64,000 nt of DNA, taken from contig JAJVDF010000263.1 of the NCBI GenBank assembly GCA_022410635.1, positions 1,148,355 through 1,212,354 of the forward strand. Reading direction: 5' to 3'. The translations under genes and the position numbers were made by a program. Shown here one piece after another: positions 24,341 to 37,052 of the stretch; position 1 is the stretch's first letter, and the number at the start of each line of letters is the position of its first letter. This DNA is from Tretioscincus oriximinensis (lineage: Eukaryota; Chordata; Lepidosauria; Squamata; Gymnophthalmidae). A model generated the notes under the pieces. That model worked only from the letters and a program-made list of their open reading frames with translations, made no database searches and was not told where the DNA came from.

Positions 24341-24885
24341 GTAAGTCTATGTTGTTCTGCTTGTGAAGTAACAATCCATCATAGCATTATGTACAAATAC
24401 TGTTATATCTTGCAAAGGAAATGTGCAGTAGTAGGTGATGAATTTTAAACTTGGATTCCTAATTAGCAATTTTAGAAAAATGCTTTGTTAATCTATTAGT
24501 GAAAAAGGTCTATAAACTGTGATATTTGTGTTTTAGGATGTTAATGACTAAATTAATGTGATATCCAAGCTCCTAAAGAACTAGCTTATACAGTATATGT
24601 GAGAGAAGAAAATTGAGTTCGTATTGTACTGGGGGATGGAGAGTGTTTCCGATTATCTTTCTAGCTTAAGAATATCTCTTTATGAAGTTGTGTTACTGCA
24701 AAGAGCTTCACAAAGAAATGATAATTACTGACCGTGGTTTCTTTTCCAGCATGGGTCTAAACTGGAGCTAGATTCACATGCAGGTTTTTTAAGTATCGCT
24801 GTGTTGTGCTAGGGAAGAAAAGGAGTGGGATATTGTGTAGGGAAAAAAGGAGTGTTACTCTCAATGGGAAATGCTCTTGCCNTGT

Positions 24886-25076
24886 GAAGAAGAAGAAGAA
24901 CTTGGTTCTTATACCCCGCTTTTCTCACCTTTCAAAGGGACTCAAAGCGGCTTATAAGGATATATTTTTGCCCAAAGGCTTCCATTCTATCTTCCCCACC
25001 AGGCTATGGTGGTTCCCATGTATCTACTTGCAGTCAGTTGCAATTTCTTGCAATTCCTGCTTTCGAATAGCTGGGT
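24886..25076 (-). mobile_element. tRNA-derived SINE, 3' segment (split by L1)
   Basis: The (GAA)n at 24886-24900, then CTTGGTTCTTATACCCCGC and CACCTTTCAAAGGGACTCAA, match the 3' two-thirds of the SINE at 12693-12998. It stops at GAATAGCTGGGT (25065-25076), and the same 12 bases resume at 27602, where the tRNA head follows. Confidence 0.93.
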
Positions 25077-27601
25077 CCAGATGGCTACACTGCGAGCTTT
25101 TATAAAGCATTCAGTATGGAGTTGGCACCACAGTTAAAATTGCTCTTCAACAGAGTGCTGCAGGAGCAGGATATCCCTGAGACATGGAGACAGGCCGAAA
25201 TAGTGCCAATTTTGAAAAAAGGAAAAGATCACGAGATCGCTGAATCGTACAGGCCGATTACCTTAGCGAACATCGACTATAAGATCTTTGCTGGAATACT
25301 CACGAGAAGATTAGAGGTACACATACCAAAAATCATAAAGGAAGATCAATACGGGTTTGTAAAAGATAGATACCTATCGGATCCTATTAGGATAGCCCTA
25401 AATCTTATACATCATGCTACAAAAAATCACAATAGACTTGCCTTTATAAAACTGGATATATATAAGGNGTTTGATTCGATAAGTCATCTCTATATAAAAA
25501 GGATATGTGAGGGCTTCGAATGTGGGGAACCCTTTACGAAAGTTATAGAGGCACTGTATCGAAACAATAAGGTTAAAGTCAGCGTAAATGCCGGAACTTC
25601 CCAATTCATAAATATCAGAAACGGGGTTATTATTTCTTATGGGGATAGAACCTTTCGCTAACTCCATTAGGGAGAATGAGAACATCAAAGCATATAGAGT
25701 GGGTAAAGAACGGCTCAAAATTAATCTTTATGGTGATGATGCTCTGATCATAACGGAAGATCCATTGAGTTCTATCCCACATTTAACAGAAGAAATAAAT
25801 TCCTTTGAGAGACTCTCAGGAATGTCAATTAATATGGGTAAGTCTGAATTAATGATGATCAATGTTCCTATCAGAGAAAGGCGGACCATATTCAATGTGT
25901 CGGCATTAAAATCCGGGGTTAAAAAGATTACTTATCTAGGTGCCAAAATAACTAAAAACCCACAAAGGCTGATAGATGCCAACTATAACCCATTGTGGAA
26001 AAAGANCAAGAGAATGATGGAACGCTGGCAGACAATACACTGGAGCCTATTAACAAAGGTCAGATCTTTTAAAATGATGATCCTACCCAAATTTCTCTTT
26101 TTATTCCAGATCATTCCAGATCAAATAAATATTCAGAGGTTTAAAAGCTGGGAAGACTACATTAAAAATGGGCCCTATTGGGCAACAGAAGGAGGATATC
26201 TAACCGAGCCTTTTTCTCCTGTGCTCAAGAAGCAGGATGGGGCTTCCCATGCTTAAAAACATATTNTGAAACATTTCAATTACAAAAACTATTAGATCTG
26301 GAATATAATGTTGCACAAAAATGGGTCAGAATAGAGAGAATTATAAATAATGTAGAACATATCTCTCTGTGTCCCATAGATATAGGAAGANGCCAAAGAG
26401 AGTCATGGCTCCCACCTCTTAAAAATACATGGAAGATATGGAAGGCCAATTACAATAGATTAACACCTGCCATCCATACGGTGGCATCCATAAAATTGAT
26501 CAATTCGACGGGTGATGCAAATTTGGCAAAATACATTAGTCAACTTAAAATAAGGAGGTTAAGGGAGCTATTTGATCTGAACAGTAATCCCTTATCACCA
26601 GTTCAATTGCAAAGACTGAACCCATCCTCCCATAATTGGATGGCAGTGATAGCCATTTGGACTTACATTAATAGACCAACAATAAGGGCCATTATGAATC
26701 AACATCCAAAGGATTTTGAGGACATAGTAGTGAAGAAATTGAACAAAGAAAAGTGTTTAACTGGAAAAATATACTTATTGCTCAGTAGAGCTAAATATGA
26801 TAACCAACATACCCTCAAATCAGTCTGGGAAAGATATGTCGTGTTCAGGCAGGAGACCTGGGATGAATGGGTGAAAGATATTGGAATGATTAAAAGTAAC
26901 AAAATAAGAGAGTTACAAATAAAAATCATAACTAGGTGGTATCGGACACCATCACAGATTTCCCACATAGGAAATATATCCCCATTTTGCTGGCACGGGT
27001 GCCAGGTGATGGGGAGCTATCTCCACATGTGGTACAACTGCAGATACGTGCAACAATGGTGGGATTTAATTTTCGAAGAACTGAGGGACATCTTAGGGAT
27101 CAATCTGGTTAAAAATTCTGCCTTGCTATTGATGTATAGAACCGCGGACATACATCCTTCCGATAAATACATAATTGAGAGATCAATATGGGCAGGCCAG
27201 CTTACTCTGGCTAGAGGATGGAAGGATAAAAGTAAATGGCTATTAANCCAATGGTACGACTACCTGTCGGAATTTTTGATATTTGACGTGTTAAGAGAAA
27301 AACGTCTTATAAAAATTGGCGTTCTACAGAGATCCACTTGGGAAAGAAACTGGCAGAAACTGTTAGCCGTTGGTGTTAACTTTAATAGAAATGCTACCCT
27401 GGCACATACTATCGCTATGGTATCAGACGCAAGACTGTTATTGTAACTATGATATGAATAGAATGTAATGATCTCCTGGGGAGGGTGGGATAGGGTTTTG
27501 TTCTTGTCTATGTAATTGTTTATGCTATATGTTCTGTTTTCTATGTTATGTACTTGTTTTGATTGTTTGGTTAAAATAAAATATTTTTTTTTAAAAAAAA
27601 A
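25077..27601 (+). mobile_element. 5'-truncated L1-type LINE inserted in a SINE
   Basis: The insertion starts inside the L1 RT motif (PDGYTASFYK) and runs through SYRPITLANIDYKIFAGIL, DQYGFVKDR, KLDIYK.FDS, LYGDDALII (catalytic YGDD at about 25730) and LSGMSINMGKSEL. A second frame from 26178 to 27446 holds the C-terminal domain with CWHGCQVMGSYLHMWYNC, the CCHC-like motif of L1 ORF2. The 3' UTR ends in AAAATAAAATA and an A run. GAATAGCTGGGT flanks it on both sides as a 12-bp target duplication. A small deletion near 25630 removes the QGCPLSP motif and shifts frame; another frame change lies near 26200. Confidence 0.95.
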
Positions 27602-27730
27602 GAATAGCTGGGTTGGCTAGAGCTACAGGCTAGTGGAAGGTGTTCACCCCTCCCCACGTCCCACACAGGGCTTCGAAACCCGATCTCCCAGGCGAGAGAC
27701 GAATTCCGAAGTGANTGAGCTATCCAAGCC
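27602..27730 (-). mobile_element. tRNA-derived SINE, head segment (split by L1)
   Basis: This continues the SINE from 25076 after the L1. GAATAGCTGGGTTGGCTAGA, GGGCTTCGAAACCCGATCTC (complement of the B box) and GAGCTATCC (complement of the A box) are the tRNA-like head of the same copy. Confidence 0.93.
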
Positions 27731-28096
27731 TGCCTTTGCTCAGAAAATGGTTATAAGTAAAGCTTAATGTACTTTCTGTTAAGTGAAATCTGGCAGCAGT
27801 TTGCCATGTGGATAGCTGTCTGATCAGAGGCCAGTCCCTGGGGTGCATGAGCAGAAACACCCCGAACGGTCAAGGTTGATAGCAGTGGGAGACACAAGCA
27901 GATCTCCTGCCTTTTTTCATGGCTTTATCACCTGAAGCTTAAGTTCCCTGTTGCTGCAGTTTAAAGTAAGGGAACTTTAAACTGTTGTCAAAGCAGCTGG
28001 AATGGCAGAAAACCCCCAAAGATCTCTGGTGGACATATTTGTTCTCATTGGCACTTAGAAGGGCTAGAAACAATGGGGTGAAGGAAATAGATACAG

Positions 28097-28219
28097 ATTA
28101 TATATCAGAAAAGGGTATCTGACAGGAAAGGTGATAAAGAAGTGGAATAGGCTGCCACAGGAGCCTCCATTGGAAGTCTTCAAACAGAGGTAGGACAGCC
28201 ACCTATCTGGGATAATTTA
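28097..28219 (+). mobile_element. CR1 LINE fragment, left of insertion
   Basis: AAGTGGAATAGGCTGCCACA, GGAAGTCTTCAAACAGAGGT and ATCTGGGATAATTTA align with the CR1 tail at 21670-21760. The match stops at 28219 and resumes at 28678. Confidence 0.85.
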
Positions 28220-28677
28220 GGTTACTTCCCCATTACAAGTTTTAAATTACTTTAAAAAAAAAAGTGAGACCACCCATTCACAAGTATGTCTCCATTTATC
28301 TCCAATCTACTTTACAGTTCCCCCTTTCTGCTCATTATGTCCTGGCATTTTTGTAATATCACAAGACCCAGAAGGCACTGCTGCTTGTGCCTGACTACAA
28401 TCCTCAGCATTCTCTGCGAGCCTGCATACAATTCCCAAGCATTCTCTGGGAGCCAAGAGCCAATGAGCTTTTACAATTTGCATTTTGAACACCCTGAGGC
28501 AGCTTTCTTTCAGACTTTTCAAAATGCGGGCACCTGAATCGGATGAAATGTGGTGGCAGTTTACTCCTCAGCAAATACCTTTTGAGCGAATGGAATGCTG
28601 GTCATACGTGGTTTCGTGGGGCGGCAGAATGTAATTGTGTGTCCAATATGCAAGAAAATGTGTGTGGGGATCGAACC
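28220..28677. mobile_element. 458-bp non-autonomous DNA transposon in CR1 (PIF/Harbinger-like, TTA target duplication)
   Basis: This stretch interrupts a CR1 tail exactly between GGGATAATTTA and TGAATCCTGC, which are contiguous in the copy at 21750-21765. TTA stands on both sides (28217-28219, 28678-28680). The left end GGTTACTTCCCCA and the complement of the right end GGTTCGATCCCCA share GGTT...TCCCCA. A 3-bp TTA duplication with GG-starting inverted ends is the PIF/Harbinger pattern. Only about 13 bp of inverted repeat is visible and there is no transposase, so the class is tentative while the insertion itself is well supported. Confidence 0.65.
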
Positions 28678-28754
28678 TTAGTGAATCCTGCATGGAGGAG
28701 GGAGTTGGACACAATGCCCCTGGGGGTCCCTTCCAACGCTTTAATCTCTGGTTT
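28678..28754 (+). mobile_element. CR1 LINE fragment, right of insertion
   Basis: GTGAATCCTGCATGGAGGAG, GGAGTTGGACACAATGCCCC and GGGGGTCCCTTCCAACGCTT are the final part of the CR1 3' UTR. The terminal ATTCTATG repeats are degraded. Confidence 0.85.
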
Positions 28755-29643
28755 TGAGCAAGCTTTGATTTCCACAAAACTAAATTGGCTGATTTTTGGG
28801 AGTCTTCAGGCTCATAGTAAACCCAGAAGCACCCCCAAGAATTGTGCATTCCAGTGCTAAGGATGATTGCTGCAGATGTCCTGCCATTCCTGCTGCTGTC
28901 AGAATTTTCCCTTTGGGATACATTTGAGGCTTAAGAATCAGATGTTTGCAGGTGACATCATTTGAAAACCAATCTTCCTTTGCACAAGAATGTTCTAAGG
29001 TAGAAAATATGCATTGAAGATGGGATCAGGACATGAATGCCATATTCAAATGATATTGAAAGACTTTTTATGCTTCATGTGAATAAAGCCTAAATTTCTT
29101 ATCTTTAAACTTCATCAGTTTAAAAGGGGGAATAACAAACATTTCGTTCTTTCGATTTTTATAAAACATATAAAATGAATCAGAATGATAGTATTATTCA
29201 ANCAGCATAACAGGAACAATCACATATTTTAGGGCTTGTTTGGATAAATCCTTAAGTAGAGGTTTTTGCTGCCTCTCAGCTTAAAGCTAAGTGGTGGAGT
29301 GATCAAGCAAACAGGAGACTTACTGTAAATTGGGAAGCTGCTAAGGCTTATTGTGTGGGATTTTTTTCTCAACCAAACATTTGTTGCTATGCAACAGCTA
29401 GCAGAACAAAACTTTCTGAAACCCAAGCACACAGCTCACAACGTTTTTAGAAAGAAGTTAAGTTCTTATAAAAAGAACATAGGGTGGATCCAATGAAAGT
29501 CAGTGGTATAAACAGGACCTAATTGAGAATAGAGATAATGGACAAAGATACTCATCCATGTATCCAACAATTTACTCTCAGGCAAGGGAGAAAGTGCCCA
29601 GGTAGAAAAGGAAAAGTCTCACCAAGGGCCTTATTCCCTCTGA

Positions 29644-29777
29644 GCCTTATTTTGGGCTATATCTCTAGGCAGAACNTGGGCATCCATATGCCTGTGTAAA
29701 CTACGGCATGCTTCAAATGGTCTACACTATCATGGGAATGGCAGGCTCCTATTCCAAGATAAAGTCCAGAATAAGGC
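29644..29777. repeat. Palindromic MITE, family 2, copy 1
   Basis: The ends GCCTTATTTTGGGCTATATC and, complemented, GCCTTATTCTGGACTTTATC form an inverted repeat. The interior TCTACACTATCATGGGAATG matches copies at 39952 and 52103. It is about 134 bp with no coding potential. Confidence 0.65.
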
Positions 29778-32174
29778 AGGCCAGGGGGTCAACAGTCAAG
29801 ATTTTCAATTCATATGTTCAAGTTTCAGACATTCACATTATGTTGCAGTTTCTGGTCTCCAAGGGATGAACCTTTAAAGTATAAGCGTTGCCTGCTTGTT
29901 GCCTTATCAATGAATTGATAAGATTAAGGTGTGGTGCAAAATTACATTAAACAGAATATGTGTACATTTGTGTATGTNTGGCAGGAAAAGGCAGTGTTGA
30001 AAACTTTGAGTCAGTTGATCTATAAAGAAGCTAGTCTTAGGTCATTGTGGATTCCAACTTCATACTGTCTCTTTTCTGAAATTGGATTCTGGCCTGGATG
30101 CATAGTCCATTACTGTAAATGGTTTCTGGTTCTGTCTGTCCAGATTTCAGTATTTTTGTTCATGTAAAAAAAAATGTGCGGCAAGAATCTATATTGAATC
30201 TAGTAGAGAATCTGGTTTAGAATGTCTTCACTTTAAAGGCTTCCAGAACAAACATCCGTACTGTAGGGATTTTTACTACTGTTTCTATTATATTGATTTC
30301 TAAGCATTTTGTGGCATATTTTATGTTGGATGGGAGGAATAAATAGTTTATGCTTAATTACTCCTGCTTCTGTGCCAAGCAGACTTCTGGAAGTCACCTT
30401 CCAGCACAATTCATAGTTCTTACATTCATGTCCTTTCCTGTTCCACAGCACTTCACAAACAGAAATCCTGTATCTGTCAGGGCAGATTCTTCGCTAGTAT
30501 AAATCAACAGTGCTTCAATGATCCAGGCCAGCTTGCACCAACTAAGAATCAAGAGGCTGGATTTTTATCTTGGGGATTAAATGACCCTTTAAAATTTTTA
30601 TTAAGCATTTTGTTTCTCTCCAACTCTGGGCTCCTGCTTTGCTAAGCAACTTTCTTGATGAGCACCTTGCAGTTTATACTCTGCTTCCTTCTCACTCCAA
30701 TTGGAATGCGTCCCGCAGTGCCGCCGGATGCAGGGAGCCATTTGTTAAGTATGTGAGGCAGTGACAGCAGTTTAATCCGAATAGGGCTCTGCTGGAGTCA
30801 ATTCATTTATTTCACTAAGAAAAATGTCAGCTGAAAATTAGAAAATAGGCATGTAACAAAGGGTGGGCAAACAGTTCTTNCCAGTGATACGCGTCCCCTT
30901 ATTAGTTTGTTATTGTTTGAGTTTTTTAATTGAGTTTCAGTAAAAGGAAAGAGATCAACTGAACGGAGAGGAGTAGTGAGTGTTGGAAAGTATTCATTCA
31001 TGCAGAACAAGAATGACTACAATAATTATTAGTTTTAAAAGCTGAAAACGTTTGAAGTTTCCAACAAAATTTGGGATCCCCATCCTCATAACAGGCAACT
31101 ACAGGTAATAAAAAATCTGGTGCAATTGTGATACTGAAAAGAGGCCTAAGGTTTTGTAGACTGGGATCTCCTTCTTTGAATACATGCTGCAAAAGCTAGA
31201 TATTAATGCAATGGAATGTTAAATGTTAAATGCCACACTCCCTAAATAATTATTGGAGATGTAGAAAATATAACAGTCTGACAGAATAGAGGCTGCGGGA
31301 TTGTCAAATTAGAGATTTGGGTAGGTTTTGTTGCTTTTGGAGACTCTACCACCAGGAATACTTCAGTGATAGGCACCCCTGTCCCTTTTCTCTTTTCATA
31401 CTCTTGTCATGAGGCAGGGTCTACATCCATATCTTTGGAAAAGGTGGTTTGACTGAGAATGAATCTCAATGAACCCAATTTTAGGGAACCAAATTCCATT
31501 TCTTTTTTTTAGTCCACTATGCCTATATGTGGGAGAGGGCAGCCAACTGTGAGGAGGGAAAAGGAACTGCTGGAAATTCTCACTGCCCAATAGCCAGTGA
31601 AACATGTGTGTATAAAGGCAAACAGAGTCAGCTAGAATTTTACTTCTTTCATTCTTTCTGTGTTCCTTTATACATCATGTCCCTTAATCCTGCCCTTTGC
31701 AATCAGTGCAAGGATAATCAGAAAATGGGATCTCTACACTTTGTGATCAAAGTGTGTGCCTCCATCAGCCTTAGAGCCCTGGATGGAGAATCCTGATATT
31801 CCATAGATGCATAAAGTAATATAAGGCATGCAAACAGGACTGGAAAGCTGAAAAAACATCCCAGAAAAAAGTAGTGACTGGTTAAGTTATGGTTACTTTT
31901 GGGGGGAGGGGGGAGTGACCAGCTTTCCTGTCTTACCTACAGCCCTTGGATTTAATTGTGGAATTCAGTTTGAAAAAAACTGGTTTGAAAGCAGAGAAAA
32001 TCTGAATAACTTTTAGTTGTTGTTTTTAGTCCAGTTTTTTAGTCCAGTTTTTAGTTTAATTTCAGTGGAAAACAATGAGACCAGCCCTGAGTCTTTTTTC
32101 AGTCTTGTTTTTTTCATCCTGTCAAGATGGGGCCACAGCTTTCCCTAAAACCTTTTCATTCTATATCATAAAAC

Positions 32175-32356
32175 CATAAAAAGAGTCTTGCTGGATCAGG
32201 CCACAATCTATCTATTCTAGCATTCTGTCTTACACAGTGGCCCACCAATTGCACCTGGGCAGTCTTAAGCAGAAGGCAGCAAAACCTTCACCTGTTTTTG
32301 ACTCCCTGCAAATTTTATTTCAGGAATTCTACATTTGCTCCATCAGAAATGCAGTA
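32175..32356 (-). mobile_element. LINE 3' tail (TTCTTATG family)
   Basis: On the plus strand it reads GCTGGATCAGGCCACAATCT, GCACCTGGGCAGTCTTAAGC and TTTGACTCCCTGCAAATTTT. These are the complement of the 3' UTR at about 3190-3325, with a worn TTCTTATG end. Confidence 0.82.
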
Positions 32357-33172
32357 TTAGTTCACAAAGTGCATAAGTCAGAAAACATATTATCATGTCA
32401 TTAAACTTGTGTTATATTGAGGTACTCTTGGGTTGAATCATTAGCCTAAATTAGCTCTGACTAATTAGTCTTAGAACGTTTGCAAGCAGACAATCATGGC
32501 AAAAATAATAAAAAGTAACTTGTTACTAAACTGTGAAGAAACTAGAAACATATTAAATCTATGTTGTGGGAAATGGACATGTTGCCTATTAATTTATGTG
32601 CCCAATTTAAACTGTTAAGGTTATTTATTTGATAGGCTGTAAACTGCTTCAGGCTCAATTGCCTTATCTCTTCTCATAAGTACCAGCATAATTATGAAGA
32701 CCTATAGAAGAGTGATATCTGGGCACCAATATCCCAAAAAACACTTTCACTATTATGCTATTTGTACACAAGATTCACTACCTCTGGAAGTGGTTCATTT
32801 TATGGCCAACATGGATCAATTTACCACAGACACTATATTTTCCAGTCTTAACTAATGCTGTATTAAAGCTTTGGGTGAAACATCTTATAAAAATATACTA
32901 AAGAGGAACATTTACTTCAGGAAATAAGTAAATATATTTTAAGGTTAATAAAATGGGGGAAAGGAAAAGATTTCTGCTCTATAGACTCTTTAAATAAAGA
33001 ATATACAAGCAGGCATTTTTTTNAAAAAAAATTCATGACAGTATTCAGCATCAGTAACCACTGTTTTTTTCTCTTTTTACTTATTTCCCTATTTGCACAC
33101 ATGAGTCTCAGGGTGAAGTTGTTAAAATTTACTGATGTCTAGCATCCTTGAAGATTGTATGCTTTCTATCTT

Positions 33173-33438
33173 GGAATTCGTCTCTCGCCTGGGAGATGGG
33201 GTTTCGAAGCCCTGTGTGGGAGGGGTGAGCACCTTCCACTAGCCTGTAGCTCTAGCCAACCCAGCTATTCAAAAGCATAAATTGCAAGAAATTGCAACTG
33301 ACTGCAAGTAGATACATGGAAACCACCATAGCCTGGTGGGGAAGATAGAATGGGCAAAATATATCCTTGTAAGCCGCTTTGAGTCCCTTTGAAAAGGTGA
33401 GAAAAGCAGGGTATAAGAACCAAGTTCTTCTTCTTCTA
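33173..33438 (+). mobile_element. tRNA-derived SINE, head-truncated
   Basis: It begins inside the tRNA-like head (GGAATTCGTCTCTCGCCTGG), keeps the B box GGTTTCGAAGCC and runs through to AAGCAGGGTATAAGAACC and a short (TTC)n tail at 33425-33437. The A box is missing. Confidence 0.92.
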
Positions 33439-33872
33439 CCTTTCTGATGGAATATATCAAACACACTACCTCTTATCCTCCACTGAAAGTACTCTTATTC
33501 ACCATCTTGGTGAATAAAACCCAAGTGTGCATCTATTGTAGACGGCTGTCTTATGCAGCAATATTTCATGCTACAAAGGACTTACACTTTCTTGACACAC
33601 ATGTAGAAGCTCCTCTTCCTCATGAATTTCCCCACAGTTCCCATGAAGCCTTGCTTGCAATTGGCTAACTTGTTTCTTTTACATAATTGTTACCAAGTGG
33701 ATGAACATAAAATAAAAATTTCACTTCTAAATTTTATGGGCTGTTTTTATTTTCCTTTGTAAATTCAGCATGCCTTGCCTCACTGAAAGCCAGGCAAAGA
33801 ATTGCAAGGCAGCGCTGGAACTCTCAGCCAGATGATGTCATAATGGTGCAAAGTTGGGACAAGGTACTGTGG

Positions 33873-34083
33873 TAGGCTGACCAGATGACCCCTTTTGGGG
33901 GTGGGTTGAAAACCCATTTTTGGGGTGCCTCCCATTTTTTTCTGAGGAAAAAAAATAAAAAACAAAAACTTTACTGAAAAAAAATCTTTTTTTGAAAAAA
34001 AAATCCTCAAAAATAACTGGGAGGCACCCCCAAAACCAGTTTTCAACCCACCCACCCCCAAAAGGGGTCATCTGGTCAGCCTA
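33873..34083. repeat. Palindromic MITE, family 1, copy 1
   Basis: This 211-bp element is almost entirely an inverted repeat. TAGGCTGACCAGATGACCCC at the left meets its complement GGGGTCATCTGGTCAGCCTA at the right. The arms continue through GGGTTGAAAAC and TGGGAGGCACCCC, and the loop is a run of A and T stretches. It has no coding capacity. Confidence 0.92.
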
Positions 34084-35915
34084 TGCTGTGGAATCAGCAT
34101 AAAAGTATTAGGAGGGGGGAAAGCATAAAAATGACCCTACTAAAGCAATCACTACCAGATCTCCACAATTAGATGGGGCAAATCCACCATAATCATGCAA
34201 TTATAGTGTGAAGAAAACCTCATATGGATTTTCTTCAAGCAAGGATTGGGTCTAGCTTAAATAAACATGTGGTGTGAACAGAAGAAGATACACACCACAT
34301 GCTTCCTCGAGTGAGTGTATAGTCAATGTCCTGGAGCATATGCTTGTTGAGGAAAGAGCAGTAACAAAAATGCCAAAGAACCATTCTTAGGGCTTAATTG
34401 GATCCAAAGTCTAGCACATGCTAAAGTTTGTCCTCAAAAATTACAAGTAGTCCTGGAGTTACTCGATTATCCAATACATATCAGCTAAAGCTTGAAGTGT
34501 GACTGGAAGATGAAATTGGTGTAACAATTCTGTTTCTATCATATAGAGCAATAAAACGTTTTTGTGATTACTCCATTGGGGAAGGCAAAGGATTAATTCT
34601 ACCCCTTGTGTTAAGCACATCCTACGCTATCACTAAATTATTTTGTGCAGAAGTTACCATTCTTATTTTCCTTAAATCAGCTTAGCTATTCTTCTTGCTT
34701 TGATAGCGTGGATGACCTAGTGCTTAAAAAATACCTTTTGAATTTCAGGATAAAGGATTCTATATAAGACCAAAGTAATATTATTACAGTAATAGCTTGA
34801 TGCTATCATATTGTAGTAGGTATGGGTTTGCTCAGCCATTATGATTTATATACTATTTGCTTTATATATCCATTTTTATTTTAGGAGAAAGGCTAGAGGA
34901 TTTTAAAAATTACCTGCTTTTGATGATGGCATGAAACTTTGATTCGATAATCATGACAATGATTAAATCTGTCAAGATTTCAAAGATAGTCAATGTCATT
35001 AAAACATTTATCCTAAGCAGATTGCAGCAAACGTTGGCTGCTATTCTAAAGATAAATCCAGATAAAAGGACTCTCTTATCAGTTCTGTGGAAGAACCAAA
35101 TTCAGAGAAATAATTATTTACCATGTTTTAGCCATCCCATCTATCAGTTTACAATGAGGTTAATATTGGTATTTGGGCCACATAACCCAGTAATCAACCT
35201 CCTGCAGCTCCTGTAACAGAATCATTTACAAGGAAATGTGGTTTTGGCCTGGATTACCATTTTGGTTTCTGAACAGAATGAGTGACCATAACAAATCTAG
35301 TCTTTTATTTCATATTTGTTTATGAGAATTATAGCTACCGGCTATTATTTTAAATAGAAAACCCTGGATTTTGGAGAATTAAGATGTAATTGGAGATATT
35401 TTTAGAAAATGATATTGTCAGGATTTGGTCTCTCTCTCTCTTTTACTTTTCTAATCAATGGAGTTTTGAAAAAGTCAGATTAGCAGATAAACAACTTGCA
35501 GGAAATAATAAAAATAAGGATTTTTAATATTTATGAAATATGGAAGACTTTTCTGTTTTGTTCAGAATTTAGCAATATAGTTGCTGCCTAGCTTGCAATA
35601 TAATGTGTATTTGATACATATGTGTAGTAGATACATATTGTAGGCAATAGGTATGCATTTTGGGTAAGAAAATGGCCAAAGCAGAGAAAGAACTAAATCA
35701 TTTGCACATATCACTTATTAGGAATATTTATCAAGTCTACAGCTCTATTCAGTATACCAAGATATCATCTAGCAAAATTCAACTCTCAACAAAAGTCAGG
35801 AATCAGAAAAAACAACTTGATCAAAATATTAAATACTTTTATCTCTAATTCATTTGCAAAGGTGTAATATACAGTATGTTCTATCACCCCTTAATATACT
35901 ACTTAGCCTTTAGAA

Positions 35916-36102
35916 TAGGCTGACCAGATGACCCCTTTTGGGGGGATTGAAAACCCGGTTTTGGGGTCCCTCCCAGATTTTTCTGAGGAATTTTTCTTCA
36001 AAAAAAAATTTTTTTTATTTTTTTTCCTCAGAAAAAAACCAGGAGGCACCCCAAAATGTGTTTTCAACCCCCAGCCCCCAAAAGGGGTCATTTAGTCAGC
36101 CA
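35916..36102. repeat. Palindromic MITE, family 1, copy 2
   Basis: TAGGCTGACCAGATGACCCC at the left and GGGGTCATTTAGTCAGCCAA at the right give the same arms as the copy at 33873, including GAAAACCCGGTTTTGGGGT and its partner. The loop is an A/T-rich run. Slight decay of the right end shows it is the older of the two or has a mutated terminus. Confidence 0.9.
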
Positions 36103-37030
36103 ACTTTAGAACGAAGTATATGGTTTAATACAATGATCCTCTGTGTGAAGATACATGTGCCCCCAAAGCCCTGAGTTTTTTCATCAAACTCAAAATGAAA
36201 CCTGGGCAAAAAAGTTTGCGAAACAGTCTAGTTACTCTAGGAGCATCTGAAGGATACCTTTCTTTCTACCCTGAATAAGAGATGATATCCTATGCTAGTC
36301 AGAATTGTTTATCCTATGCTAGGGAGAACATCTATGCAAATAAAACCCTGCTTACACAAATGCTGTTTCTATTCATACCTCGAGGACCAGATGTAAACTC
36401 AGGCATTTGGCCACAGAATGTGTCCAATATCCAATATTCTAGAAAGGGGCTCAGTATGGAAGTGAGGGAAAAAATCTAAATCCTACTCAGTATATGATTA
36501 TCATTAGGATATTAGACAGCAAACTAATGAACACTCTTGACAATCACTCTATTGTCTCCTCTGAAAACATGAATCTTGACCTTCTTGGTGAGATTCTTTA
36601 CATAGGTATCACTATCACAGACAGAATACTGAATGCCACTGGTCAAACAAGTCTGCTAAGATCTTTTCAGTAGGCATCACTGTTGGTGTAGTAGTGAGAC
36701 CAACCTGAAAAAAAGTTGAACAATTGGAAAAGAAACAAGCAAGCAATGTCATAAAGTCAAGTCAAATTCCCTGTCAAATTTGTTGGAGAGAATGAAAAAA
36801 ATACCCTGTAGTGTAGATCACTTTAAGTACTGTATGTACATTCAGTATCAAGGTTTTGATTACAGTGAGGTAGAATCACAAATGTGAGAGATCATCATAC
36901 AAAGTATTTAGCCATACAAAAGAACTATGATGATTCTCCACAGTCAAGCGTCCTTGTAGAAATATTAAGTTAACCTGCATCAACAGTATATCTCATATTT
37001 GGTAGCATTAATATTTTTGATGCTAACCAG

Positions 37031-37052
37031 TTTGTTTGTTTGTTTGTTTGTT
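37031..37052. repeat. (TTTG)n microsatellite
   Basis: Five and a half TTTG units in tandem. Confidence 0.95.
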
